Positions 36,159-43,609 of a stretch of 64,000 bases of DNA are shown here, one piece after another; the first letter of the stretch is position 1; each line of letters starts with the position of its first letter. Both the position numbers and the translations under genes were made by a program. The notes below the pieces were generated by a model, which made no database searches, was not told the DNA's origin, and worked only from the letters and a program-made list of their open reading frames with translations. The DNA comes from CAZUZS01 sp964624795. GTDB lineage: Bacteria; Calditrichota; Calditrichia; RBG-13-44-9. The stretch lies in assembly GCA_964624795.1 (NCBI GenBank), contig CAZUZS010000004.1, forward strand, positions 56,646 to 120,645, in the 5' to 3' direction.

Positions 36159-36419
36159 TTATAAATTATTTGGGACTGTCTTCCAATATTTTTCAATCAA
36201 CGCGTTCATATCATATTTTAGAAATTCACGCAAAGTCTCGCTTAGGCATTCTTTCTTAAAATTAGAAATGGTATTATCCACTATTTCTTGTGCTCTTTCG
36301 CGAGAGTCCGCTGAACGAATTTTTTCCTCTATTCTGCCAAAATGTTTGGCAAGTAATTCGTCTATATATGGATCCCCATTTGAAACACATTGATTGTCAG
36401 ACGATATTTCCTCAATCAT
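36159..36419 (-). CDS. Small hypothetical protein
   Basis: An 86-residue acidic, mostly helical protein with no recognised family: a KHFGRIEEKIRSADSRERAQEIVDN segment followed by FLKYDMNALIEKYWKTVP. It lies between the NifX-like gene and the methyltransferase remnant in the same direction, so it is probably translated with them. Confidence 0.5.
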   Translation of the reverse strand: MIEEISSDNQCVSNGDPYIDELLAKHFGRIEEKIRSADSRERAQEIVDNTISNFKKECLSETLREFLKYDMNALIEKYWKTVPNNL

Positions 36420-36451
36420 TTATCATGCTCCTGTCTGATCAAATATTTCTT

Positions 36452-36787
36452 TCATTTTACACCATCCCCGGATATAAAATGTGTCAAATTGCCATTTAAA
36501 TATTGACTCATTACCTCCTGCACTTCTCCGCTGATCCAGGGAATCACCTGAATTTTGTATCCCTTTAGTTTTTGGGAATAAAAATCGGTAATCCCGTTAC
36601 AGATCAAAACATCAATTCCCAATTCAAGCAACATGTTCAACTTTAGCGAGGGATTCGCCCGTATCAAATGTACCGTTTCGTGACTCTCAATCTTATTATT
36701 TTCCACAGAATACAGAAGGATGTTCTCACTACAATCCAAACGATTCGAGATTCGATTTTCAAACACTGGTATGGCTATTCTTTTCAT
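36452..36787 (-). CDS. NifX/ORP-like protein
   Basis: A 111-residue protein of the dinitrogenase Fe-Mo cofactor (NifX/NifB C-terminal) family. It starts MKRIAIPVFENRISNRLDCSENILLYSV and has the ELGIDVLICNGITDFYSQKL strand-turn where family members bind metal clusters. In Desulfovibrio one such protein is ORP, which carries a Mo-Cu sulfide cluster. It is the first gene after a sigma-54-like promoter (36817-36832), 30 bases away, and so probably leads the long operon. Confidence 0.8.
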   Translation of the reverse strand: MKRIAIPVFENRISNRLDCSENILLYSVENNKIESHETVHLIRANPSLKLNMLLELGIDVLICNGITDFYSQKLKGYKIQVIPWISGEVQEVMSQYLNGNLTHFISGDGVK

Positions 36788-36816
36788 CGACCCAACTTAT
36801 TTTTAGATGTAAATCT

Positions 36817-36832
36817 TGCAATTCACAAGCCA
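36817..36832 (-). promoter_or_regulatory. Sigma-54 promoter
   Basis: Minus-strand TGGCTTGTGAATTGCA matches the -24/-12 consensus TGGCACGNNNNTTGCA at TGGC, the G after two bases, and TTGCA, with GG and GC exactly ten bases apart. Transcription would start some 20 bases before the NifX-like gene. A sigma-54 activator gene lies 140 bases upstream. Confidence 0.8.
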
Positions 36833-36915
36833 GGTCGATCTATAGCAAGTTTTTTATACTATTCTTTGATGTTTGTAAAATCTGTGCAGGCGGGAAATAA
36901 TAATACGAAAGAAAT

Positions 36916-36949
36916 CTGTCGCAACATTGCAACTTATCGCATGCGACAG
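36916..36949. promoter_or_regulatory. Inverted repeat, candidate activator site
   Basis: CTGTCGCA at 36916-36923 and TGCGACAG at 36942-36949 are perfect 8-base inverted half-sites 18 bases apart; CGCATGCG lies inside. It is about 85-115 bases upstream of the sigma-54 promoter, the usual place for an enhancer site of a sigma-54 activator. Confidence 0.6.
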
Positions 36950-36972
36950 TCGCAGACTTGCAAGGATTCAGG

Positions 36973-38316
36973 CTAAGTCAAACCGTACTTTTTCATCTTC
37001 CGGTAAAGGGTGGCGCGATGCATGCCGAGTTCTTTAGCCGTTTCCACTTTGTTGCGGTCGTGTTTCTCTAACGCTTCGAGCAATTTTCGTCGCTCGGCAT
37101 CTTGTAAGGGAGTAAATTCCTCTGAAAATTCTTTAAATTCTTTTTCTCTTTCCAAAAGTTCCGGCGGCAGATGTGACAGTTGAATTTCCGCTCCCTGACA
37201 CATCACAAAAGCGTGTTCGATAATATTTTCTAACTCCCGGACATTTCCCGGGAAATCATAATGCATCAGCGCACTTAATACTTCATCGGAAATACTTTCG
37301 ACCATATACCCCATTTTGCGGTTATGCTTTTCGATGAAATAGTCGATAAGAAGCGGAATATCCTCCCTCCGCTCCTTCAAAGGCGGCAGTAGCAGCTTGA
37401 CAACATTGATCCTGAAATACAAATCATCGCGAAACGTACCTTTTTTTATCAAAACGGATAGATCATCTTTTGTAGCTGAGATAACTCGTACGTCTGCTTT
37501 TTGGGGGGCTATGGCACCCAGAGGCTCAAATTCCTTTTCTTGCAATACTCGCAGAAGTTTAACCTGCATGGCCGGTGAAAGGCTTTCGACTTCATCAAGA
37601 AAAATGGTACCGCCTTTGGCCAATTCAAAACGCCCTGGCTTGTCTTTTACTGCCCCAGTAAAAGCACCTTTGCGGTATCCGAAAAGCTCCGATTCCAAAA
37701 GAGTATCCGGCAAGGCACCACAGTTAATCGCGACGAACTTTCCTCTGCTTCGCAGACTCAAATTATGAATCGCCCGGGCGAACAGTTCCTTTCCGGATCC
37801 GCTGGGTCCCTGAATCAATACGGTGCTTTCACTTTCAGCTATGGCGGGCAGTATATCGAAAATTTCTTGCATGCGATGGTTCTTAGAGATAATATCTTGG
37901 AAGGTGTATGTACAATTAATTTCTTTTTTTAGCTCCTCAAAAGAAGATAGATCCCGGAAGGTTTCCACACCACCCATTTTATTGCCTGTCTTATCTCTCA
38001 GCACTGCGGTGCTGATGCTGACCGGAATAATTTTTCCGTCAGCCCGCAGGATATTGGCATGCCTGTCCACAAATTCCGCTTCTGATTTTAAGGAGCACCT
38101 CAAGGGGCAGGTCTTCTCACAGATATTTGCCTTCAGCACCTCAAAACAGTATTGCCCTATTGCCTTTTCATGAGATATGCCCGTGATTCTCTCTGCAGCA
38201 CGATTGAAAGAGGTGATTTTCATCTTTCTATCGACTGTGAAAACCCCGTCGGCAACACTATCCAGTATAATGTTGGTGTGTAATAATGTGAGCGGATTTT
38301 TCGATTTCTTCAGCAT
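36973..38316 (-). CDS. Sigma-54-dependent activator with PAS domain
   Basis: About 447 residues from ATG at 38316 (a TTG nine codons earlier is possible). PAS domain about 17-120 with cysteines at 66, 70 and 74 (ICEKTCPLRC), AAA+ domain with Walker A GPSGSGKE at 170-177, the sigma-54 contact loop GAFTGA at 217-222 and Walker B GTIFLDE near 236, and a C-terminal Fis-type helix-turn-helix (ETAKELGMHRATLYRKMKKY). There is no receiver domain, so it is likely switched by a ligand or redox state through the PAS domain. Candidate target promoters lie on both sides of the gene. Desulfovibrio ORP loci have such a regulator. Confidence 0.9.
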   Translation of the reverse strand: MLKKSKNPLTLLHTNIILDSVADGVFTVDRKMKITSFNRAAERITGISHEKAIGQYCFEVLKANICEKTCPLRCSLKSEAEFVDRHANILRADGKIIPVSISTAVLRDKTGNKMGGVETFRDLSSFEELKKEINCTYTFQDIISKNHRMQEIFDILPAIAESESTVLIQGPSGSGKELFARAIHNLSLRSRGKFVAINCGALPDTLLESELFGYRKGAFTGAVKDKPGRFELAKGGTIFLDEVESLSPAMQVKLLRVLQEKEFEPLGAIAPQKADVRVISATKDDLSVLIKKGTFRDDLYFRINVVKLLLPPLKERREDIPLLIDYFIEKHNRKMGYMVESISDEVLSALMHYDFPGNVRELENIIEHAFVMCQGAEIQLSHLPPELLEREKEFKEFSEEFTPLQDAERRKLLEALEKHDRNKVETAKELGMHRATLYRKMKKYGLT

Positions 38317-38437
38317 ATATAGTCTTAAAAGCCCATCTTTCAAACTAAACTATGAAATTTTTTTAATTTTTGCAATATTCTACGAATTCAGCTTCCTTGG
38401 AAAAAATTATGTCGGTTCTAATTTTACATTGTTTTTA

Positions 38438-38453
38438 TGGTTTGATCTTTGCT
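38438..38453 (+). promoter_or_regulatory. Sigma-54 promoter, divergent side
   Basis: TGGTTTGATCTTTGCT has GG and GC ten bases apart and the TTTGC of the -12 element. It faces the 38518 gene and is 122 bases upstream of the activator gene's start on the opposite strand. Confidence 0.65.
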
Positions 38454-38517
38454 TTAATCAATAGTGCAAATACTTCTTGGGCAAAAAAAAAGACCTTCCT
38501 TGAAAGGAGGTGAAAAA

Positions 38518-38697
38518 ATGCTAAATCTTCTAATATCCATTGGCACAATTAAAATCTATATTTTCTTAGGATTGGTAATTTTAGGACTTGCTGTCTTTGT
38601 AGCTTATTCCATGATTTTGGAAAGAAAAATAAACCGGAACCAACACTCGCAATTTAGAGATCGCTGTAACGCCGAAAAAACAAAATTTTATGATTAA
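38518..38697 (+). CDS. Small single-helix membrane protein
   Basis: A 59-residue protein with AAAGGAGGTG just before its ATG. Residues 10-34 (IKIYIFLGLVILGLAVFVAY) form one membrane helix, followed by a basic tail (ERKINRNQHSQFRDRC). No family recognised. It is the only gene of the island on the plus strand and sits behind a sigma-54-like promoter, converging with the zinc-ribbon gene. Confidence 0.6.
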   Translation: MLNLLISIGTIKIYIFLGLVILGLAVFVAYSMILERKINRNQHSQFRDRCNAEKTKFYD

Positions 38698-38807
38698 TTT
38701 CAACTTGACAAAATGCCTATTTCAGAGATTTTAATGACTCCTGCTGACATACCTGATTAAAGCATCCAGTGTCAGGTTCCATTTCTCACATCTTATTAGT
38801 CTGGTTA

Positions 38808-39011
38808 CTATTCGGAATCACCCGATTTTTTTTGCTTTTTCTTTTCAATTAAATCATGATGGTAGGAGCCTTCCCGCACCATTTTAGCGCCGCAATCAGG
38901 ACACCGTTCCTGCTGACAGGGAATGCCCCTCCGATGGGGAATCTTTGCTCCACATTTGGGGCAAATGCAGGAACCACCACTGCCCAGCCCAAACCTTTGG
39001 TTGGATTGCAT
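38808..39011 (-). CDS. Small zinc-ribbon protein
   Basis: A 67-residue protein with two Cys pairs in CICPKCGAKIPHRRGIPC and QERCPDCGAKMVREGSYH, a zinc-ribbon or rubredoxin-like knuckle pair. AAGGAG precedes the ATG. Similar small proteins occur in NifX/MinD-type clusters of anaerobes. Function unknown. It is the last gene of the run that starts at the first NifX-like gene. Confidence 0.65.
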   Translation of the reverse strand: MQSNQRFGLGSGGSCICPKCGAKIPHRRGIPCQQERCPDCGAKMVREGSYHHDLIEKKKQKKSGDSE

Positions 39012-39085
39012 TTTTTCTCCTTCATTTATATCATGGCGAAGAATTCGTCATTCGTGCCTTTTCCGCGCAAGTAAATCTTTATTTG

Positions 39086-39532
39086 CTAATTATAAGCCTC
39101 CCGCGTTTCTTCATCGCCTAAGATGGGCGTTAGCATTTCTTTCCAATCCACCGCTTTCCAGGTATTCAATTCTCGATGTGTTTCAACGTAGCTTTGCGGG
39201 ATTGGGTGAGTTCCAATTACTACTTTCAGATCGTATTTTGCACTAATGAATTTTTTGAAGTATGAAAGAAATGGGCACGGCGGGTAGCCCACAACCAGAC
39301 CGGTTGCCAGATGGATGACCTCAGCGCCATTTTTTTTCATTTCCGCCGGGGCATATTCAATATTGCCACCCGGACAGCCACCACAGGTGGTGTAGCCCAC
39401 CAACTCTGTTTCCTTTTCATCGTAAATACTGAAAGCACCCTCACGATTGCGCAGCGCGCGGAAGCATTTCCCACCGGTGCAGGTGCGATAGCGATCACAA
39501 ATGATAATGCCAATCTTGATTGGTTCTTTCAT
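39086..39532 (-). CDS. CGGC-domain protein
   Basis: A 148-residue protein with the CGGC motif in GYTTCGGCPGGNIEYAP and a first cysteine pair in RTCTGGKCFRALRNREG, then LVVGYPPCPFLSYFKKFI. The CGGC family is a small cysteine-rich, presumably metal- or redox-active group common in strict anaerobes. Its start ATG overlaps the stop of an unassigned reading frame (see 39529-39723). Confidence 0.7.
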   Translation of the reverse strand: MKEPIKIGIIICDRYRTCTGGKCFRALRNREGAFSIYDEKETELVGYTTCGGCPGGNIEYAPAEMKKNGAEVIHLATGLVVGYPPCPFLSYFKKFISAKYDLKVVIGTHPIPQSYVETHRELNTWKAVDWKEMLTPILGDEETREAYN

Positions 39533-39723
39533 TTTTCAGATCCAGTCCGATTTTTAGATTCGGTTTTGCGCTCAATTGCAGCTTCTTTTTCACTGGTCAC
39601 GGTTCGAAGCAATTCCTGCATACGGATATTGCGGGAACCGCAAATAAGGGAGCCACGCTGTGCTCCACATCCGAAGTGAACTGCCGGATTATTCCTCTTT
39701 TCCGCTGGTGGATTGGGCTTTTG
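39529..39723 (-). other. Open frame with coding look, no clear start
   Basis: A 64-codon open stretch reads EKRNNPAVHFGCGAQRGSLI, then CGSRNIRMQELLRTV, and ends with a TGA that overlaps the ATG of the CGGC gene (ATGA). Its upper part overlaps the end of the DUF5320 gene in another frame. No ATG occurs before the cysteine part; an ATG at MQELLRTV would give 29 residues. It may be the tail of a decayed gene or a small coupled protein. Confidence 0.35.
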
Positions 39724-40024
39724 TCATTTTCTCAATCTGCCGGCGCACCGTATTCAACTCTTTTTCCAGGTAAGTAGCCTCCTGATTCAAATCCTCTAAT
39801 TCTTCCTCCGGTGTGAAGGCACGATGGTCAAACGGTGCCGCCCACCTGCCACAACCGGGAACACCTGTTGCCCAAAAGCGGTGCCGCCAGCCACGGGCGC
39901 GACCCATTCCGCCACCCCATCCATAACGGGGTCTTTCCGGCCAATCGCCCGATATGCAATATCCGCGACCCCAACCGGTCATAGGTCCTCGTCCTCCGGG
40001 TCCTGTTCTGTCAAATCCAGGCAT
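39689..40024 (-). CDS. DUF5320 family protein
   Basis: A 111-residue protein starting MPGFDRTGPGGRGPMTGWGRGYC, the family signature, then a Gly/Arg/Trp-rich middle and a C-terminal coiled coil (EEELEDLNQEATYLEKELNTVRRQIEKM). DUF5320 proteins are nearly always found next to NifX-like and MinD-type Fe-S ATPases in anaerobes; function unknown. GGAGG precedes the ATG. Confidence 0.85.
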   Translation of the reverse strand: MPGFDRTGPGGRGPMTGWGRGYCISGDWPERPRYGWGGGMGRARGWRHRFWATGVPGCGRWAAPFDHRAFTPEEELEDLNQEATYLEKELNTVRRQIEKMTKAQSTSGKEE

Positions 40025-40159
40025 GATAAATCCTCCTTTGTTTAAATGAAATGTTTGGAAATGGTATTTTAGGTTTTAACATAATTTCTGCCCTGCTTTA
40101 TATTGATTTTTTTATCTCGTGTTTTTTACCCTTTAAACTTATGCCTGCTTATTATTCAG

Positions 40160-41026
40160 CTAATCAAACATGTGCATTATCTGATTCCATATACTTTTTA
40201 TTTCTTGGGCTGCCGCACTGTTCGAGTAGTGAATTACCGTCTGCTCCTGCATGAGCGCCTGCACCACTGCTTCATCGAATGGGATGTGTCCGATTACCTG
40301 GCAATTATTGTGAGTGGCGTGTTGCTCAATTTCCCGGGCTATTTCCGAATTGATATCACATTTATTAATGACTACCATGATGGGAATTTTAAATCTGCCG
40401 GCTAAAAGGATTACCCGCTGCAAATCATGCAGTCCGGAGACAGTCGGTTCGGTGACGACTATAGCCAGGTCCGCGCCGGTCAGGCTTGAATTAACCGGAC
40501 AGCCGATTCCGGGCGGCCCATCCACAAAATACCAGTCACGATGACTACTTTCCGCCTCCTTTTGTGCCTGACTTTTTACCTGGCTGACCAGCTTTCCGGA
40601 ACTACCCTCTCCCGGTTGTAGTCGCGCTCCGAAGAAATGACTGTGGTCGAAAATTCCTTCCTGGTAAATCCCAGTGGATGCATTTTCGAAATCAATTGCC
40701 TGTTCCGGACAAAGACGAAAACAGAGGCCGCATCCTTCGCAGGCAATGGTGTCCACCTGAAAATCATTGATCGCATTAAAACGGCAATATGCTTCACACA
40801 ATCCACATTTCGTACAGAGGTCCTGGTGAATAAACGCCTTCTTTCCTCCAGAATAGGGCGTTTTTGAAATTATCTCCGGTTTCAGCAGAATGTGCAGGTC
40901 CGCTGCGTCCACGTCACAATCTGCCACTACCTGGTTTTCGGCAAGGTCTGTCAATGCGGCAGCAAGCGTGGTTTTCCCGGTGCCGCCTTTTCCGCTGATG
41001 ATAACAATTTGTTTTGTTTTATTCAT
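40160..41026 (-). CDS. MinD-type ATPase with ferredoxin insert
   Basis: A 288-residue P-loop ATPase of the MinD/Mrp superfamily (COG1149). Deviant Walker A GKGGTGKTT at 12-20. A 2[4Fe-4S] ferredoxin domain is inserted after about residue 65, with cysteines at 71, 74, 77, 81 and 96, 99, 102, 106. FVDGPPGIGCP is the Walker B region. In Desulfovibrio two such ATPases (DVU2103/DVU2104) belong to the ORP complex. It follows its paralogue by 32 bases. Confidence 0.9.
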   Translation of the reverse strand: MNKTKQIVIISGKGGTGKTTLAAALTDLAENQVVADCDVDAADLHILLKPEIISKTPYSGGKKAFIHQDLCTKCGLCEAYCRFNAINDFQVDTIACEGCGLCFRLCPEQAIDFENASTGIYQEGIFDHSHFFGARLQPGEGSSGKLVSQVKSQAQKEAESSHRDWYFVDGPPGIGCPVNSSLTGADLAIVVTEPTVSGLHDLQRVILLAGRFKIPIMVVINKCDINSEIAREIEQHATHNNCQVIGHIPFDEAVVQALMQEQTVIHYSNSAAAQEIKSIWNQIMHMFD

Positions 41027-41058
41027 TGGCCGCCTGTGCGCATTATTGGTTTTATCAG

Positions 41059-41958
41059 TCAGCTTTTCGCTGAATTTAAATTTGTTGTTAAATCGTGCGC
41101 TTTTTGTCCAAGCTGCAGCTGAATATCCTGCAAAAGTTCCTGAAACCGAGATTTTAATTCCGGAAACAATCGCACCGCAGGCTCGCCCCGGGAATAGGCC
41201 TCTGCCAGTCGTCGATCAAACGGCAGTTTCATCAGAATCGGAACCTGTTCTTCCTCACAGTACTCTTCAATTAGCGTTGATGATTCGATGGATTTGTTTA
41301 TTAATACCCCGAACGGTAGATCCACAACACGTAGTACTTCTACAGCTAACCTGAGATCGCTCAAACCAAACGGAGTTGGTTCGGTAACCAGCAGGCAAAA
41401 ATCAGCATCCCGAACCGTTTCCACCATAGAGCAGGCAGTGCCCGGCGGGGAATCAAGAATGTTAACAGCACCTGTCCTGGTTTTGGCTTTCACGCGCGAA
41501 ATCAATGGACTTGCCATCATTTCTCCCACATTCAGGCATCCTTCCACAAAACCGCATTCCTCCGGATAAATTGTTCCCTCGCGCAGAACTCCCATGGATT
41601 TCCCAACCTCCCGGATAGCATTTTGCGGACAAAGATAAGAGCAGGCCCCACAGCTGTGGCACAGTTCATCAAACAGCATTACCTGTTTCGGCAGAACCAT
41701 AATCGCATGGAACTCACACACCCGGCTGCATTCCCCGCAGAAGTCGCAACGATCATAATTAAATTCAGGCAATAAGCGTGCAATGCTTTCCTTCTTCTCG
41801 ATATCCGGATTTAGGAACAAATGGCCATTCGGCTCTTCAACATCACAATCCAAGTATACGGCTTCGGTCACCGAGAGCGCCAGATTGGTAGCAATGGTTG
41901 TTTTTCCGGTTCCTCCCTTTCCCGATGCCACCGCGATTCTCACTCTATTTTGCCTCAC
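41059..41958 (-). CDS. MinD-type ATPase with ferredoxin insert, paralogue
   Basis: A 299-residue protein, same layout as the next gene: Walker A GKGGTGKTT at 13-21, inserted ferredoxin cysteines at 71, 74, 77, 81 and 100, 103, 106, 110, and LDSPPGTACSMVE as Walker B region. The start codon is GTG at 41958. Tandem non-identical copies are typical of ORP-type loci and suggest a heterodimer. Confidence 0.9.
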   Translation of the reverse strand: MRQNRVRIAVASGKGGTGKTTIATNLALSVTEAVYLDCDVEEPNGHLFLNPDIEKKESIARLLPEFNYDRCDFCGECSRVCEFHAIMVLPKQVMLFDELCHSCGACSYLCPQNAIREVGKSMGVLREGTIYPEECGFVEGCLNVGEMMASPLISRVKAKTRTGAVNILDSPPGTACSMVETVRDADFCLLVTEPTPFGLSDLRLAVEVLRVVDLPFGVLINKSIESSTLIEEYCEEEQVPILMKLPFDRRLAEAYSRGEPAVRLFPELKSRFQELLQDIQLQLGQKAHDLTTNLNSAKS

Positions 41959-42080
41959 TAAATTTTAATTCAATTAACGGCAAGATCAGCAGATTTTCTG
42001 ACCACACTTTTTCGCGGGGATAATGAATACGAAAAATTCATCACGCCCGCTTTCCCATCTCAAATCACCGTAATCCAATT

Positions 42081-42461
42081 CTAATGGCAATCACCCTGGT
42101 GTCCGGCGCACGGTTCATAGCCATTTAATTCGCCCTGCAGGTAGTTGTAAATGGCATCAACAATTTTTGCGCCGGGGGAGGTTATCACCTCAATATTAAA
42201 GGTGTTGAAATTGGCAATTGCCCGTCTGCCCATTCCACCCGCTATAACAACATTGGCACCCAGTTCTTTTACATAATACGGCAATTCGCAAACACCGCGG
42301 TGTTCGCCTAACAAAGGATTCGGATAGCTCTCTTCCTTGACCACCTTTTGGTTATCGTCCACATCGTACACCATAAAGCGTGAACATCGGCCGAAATGGT
42401 CGGCGACTCGCAATTCTCCTTCCGGGTGATCAGCAATAGTGATAGCAATTCGTTTCGACAT
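42081..42461 (-). CDS. NifX/ORP-like protein
   Basis: A 126-residue dinitrogenase Fe-Mo cofactor-family protein: MSKRIAITIADHPEGELRVADHFGRCSRFMVYD, then ELGANVVIAGGMGRRAIANF. The C-terminal YEPCAGHQGDCH adds Cys/His residues that could bind metal. It lies between the longer NifX-like gene and the two ATPases in one direction. Confidence 0.85.
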   Translation of the reverse strand: MSKRIAITIADHPEGELRVADHFGRCSRFMVYDVDDNQKVVKEESYPNPLLGEHRGVCELPYYVKELGANVVIAGGMGRRAIANFNTFNIEVITSPGAKIVDAIYNYLQGELNGYEPCAGHQGDCH

Positions 42462-42501
42462 GTTTAAAACCTCATTTTAAATTGTGAATACTTTCGCATT
42501 T

Positions 42502-43050
42502 TCAGGCATTGTTTTTCATATGGTCCAGTCTTCGGTTTAATTCGTCCAGCCGTTTTTCCATATCACTAATATCTTCTTTAATCATGTTGATCTCGTTACG
42601 ATCTGAGGTTCCTTTGTTCGTTTGATTTTTTGAAGCAACGGTTTCCTTTTCGCTTGGCAAATCGCTTGCCGGGGATGGACGCGGCTTGTTTTTTGTACCG
42701 CCAGGCTTGCCGGCCGGTTGCTCACTGGGGATCAATTCCTTATTTTTCCATTTCATGATCATATCGCGTACCGGCCCTTGCGCCCCTTCAAATATTGGCA
42801 CACCAGCTCCCTGGAGTGCCCGAAATGCATTGGGTCCGCAACTTCCGGTCAGTACCGCTTGCGCACCTTTTGTCAGCACCAGTTGTGCGGATTGTATTCC
42901 CGCCCCGCCACCAGCTTCCACATTTGGATTGGGAAATGCTTCAGAATCCAACGAATCAGGGTCAACGACCAAAAAGAAAGCCGCTCGTCCAAATCGAGGA
43001 TCAACATCGGCATCCAAGCTACCATCAACAGCAGAAATCGCAATTTTCAT
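42502..43050 (-). CDS. NifX/ORP-like protein with coiled-coil tail
   Basis: A 182-residue protein. The first 110 residues match the Fe-Mo cofactor family (MKIAISAVDGSLDADVDPRFGRAAFF and VLTKGAQAVLTGSCGPNAFRAL). A disordered Lys/Pro/Ser linker then leads to a 30-residue coiled coil (MIKEDISDMEKRLDELNRRL). The strong site AAAGGAGTCG precedes the ATG. It is the first complete gene downstream of the Fur box and begins the run down to 38808. Confidence 0.85.
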   Translation of the reverse strand: MKIAISAVDGSLDADVDPRFGRAAFFLVVDPDSLDSEAFPNPNVEAGGGAGIQSAQLVLTKGAQAVLTGSCGPNAFRALQGAGVPIFEGAQGPVRDMIMKWKNKELIPSEQPAGKPGGTKNKPRPSPASDLPSEKETVASKNQTNKGTSDRNEINMIKEDISDMEKRLDELNRRLDHMKNNA

Positions 43051-43118
43051 TCTTCGACTCCTTTATTTTCATGAAAGTTTTGATATTTCCTTCTATCTAT
43101 TTTGGCGGCGTCCAGATT

Positions 43119-43286
43119 TTAGCCGATGGTCTTTGACTCCACCTCTATTTTGAAAACCAGGGGCAAAATATTTTTGCTTCCAATGTTTGCCTGTTCGAAG
43201 ACCTATTCTTCCTTCATTTGGAGTAGTTCAATCTTTTTTCCCGGAAAATTATCGATATCAATTTTCACTTTACTATTTGCCTCCAT
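43119..43286 (-). pseudogene. Small reading frame interrupted by an amber codon
   Basis: One frame runs 55 codons with a single internal TAG at 43203-43205: VKIDIDNFPGKKIELLQMKE before it, VFEQANIGSKNILPLVFKIE after. It looks coding on both sides. It could start at GTG 43268 (GGAGG 11 bases upstream) or ATG 43286. It lies right under the Fur box and would be the first gene of the transcript. A pseudogene is the simplest reading. Confidence 0.4.
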
Positions 43287-43310
43287 TATTTTTCATTTGC
43301 CACAATCACC

Positions 43311-43343
43311 ATATATTGATAATGGTAATCATTATCAATATAT
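43311..43343. promoter_or_regulatory. Fur box palindrome
   Basis: A 33-base palindrome with perfect 14-base arms (43311-43324 and 43330-43343). The core at 43318-43336 is GATAATGGTAATCATTATC, one base away from the Fur consensus GATAATGATAATCATTATC. On the minus strand it is 25 bases ahead of the small interrupted frame and some 260 bases ahead of the NifX-like gene. In the rest of 43344-43609 I see nothing I can support. Confidence 0.8.
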
Positions 43344-43609
43344 CGAAATAAAATTTAAGCTTCAAGTCTTTTATAATTTTTTCACATTACAAGTCATGTC
43401 ACACAAACTTTTCCAAATCAAAACAAGAGTACTATTCGCAAAATTAATTTATCAAGAATATGGGATTCAATATGATGAAGTGCGGGAGTAGTGAGAGGAA
43501 TAACAAATCAACTTAGGGGTTCGCGAATATCGTAATTTTCCACCCTGCTTAAGGAACCATTTGCCGTTCCATATCCTTATTAGATGACTCAAATGCTTTT
43601 AAGATTTAC

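Noticed and set aside
43126..43491. Plus-strand frame of 121 codons over the Fur box
   Set aside because: It reads through the regulatory palindrome, is low in complexity and resembles no family. Its last 31 codons (MSHKLFQIKTRVLFAKLIYQ and on) look slightly protein-like, but no ribosome site is present.
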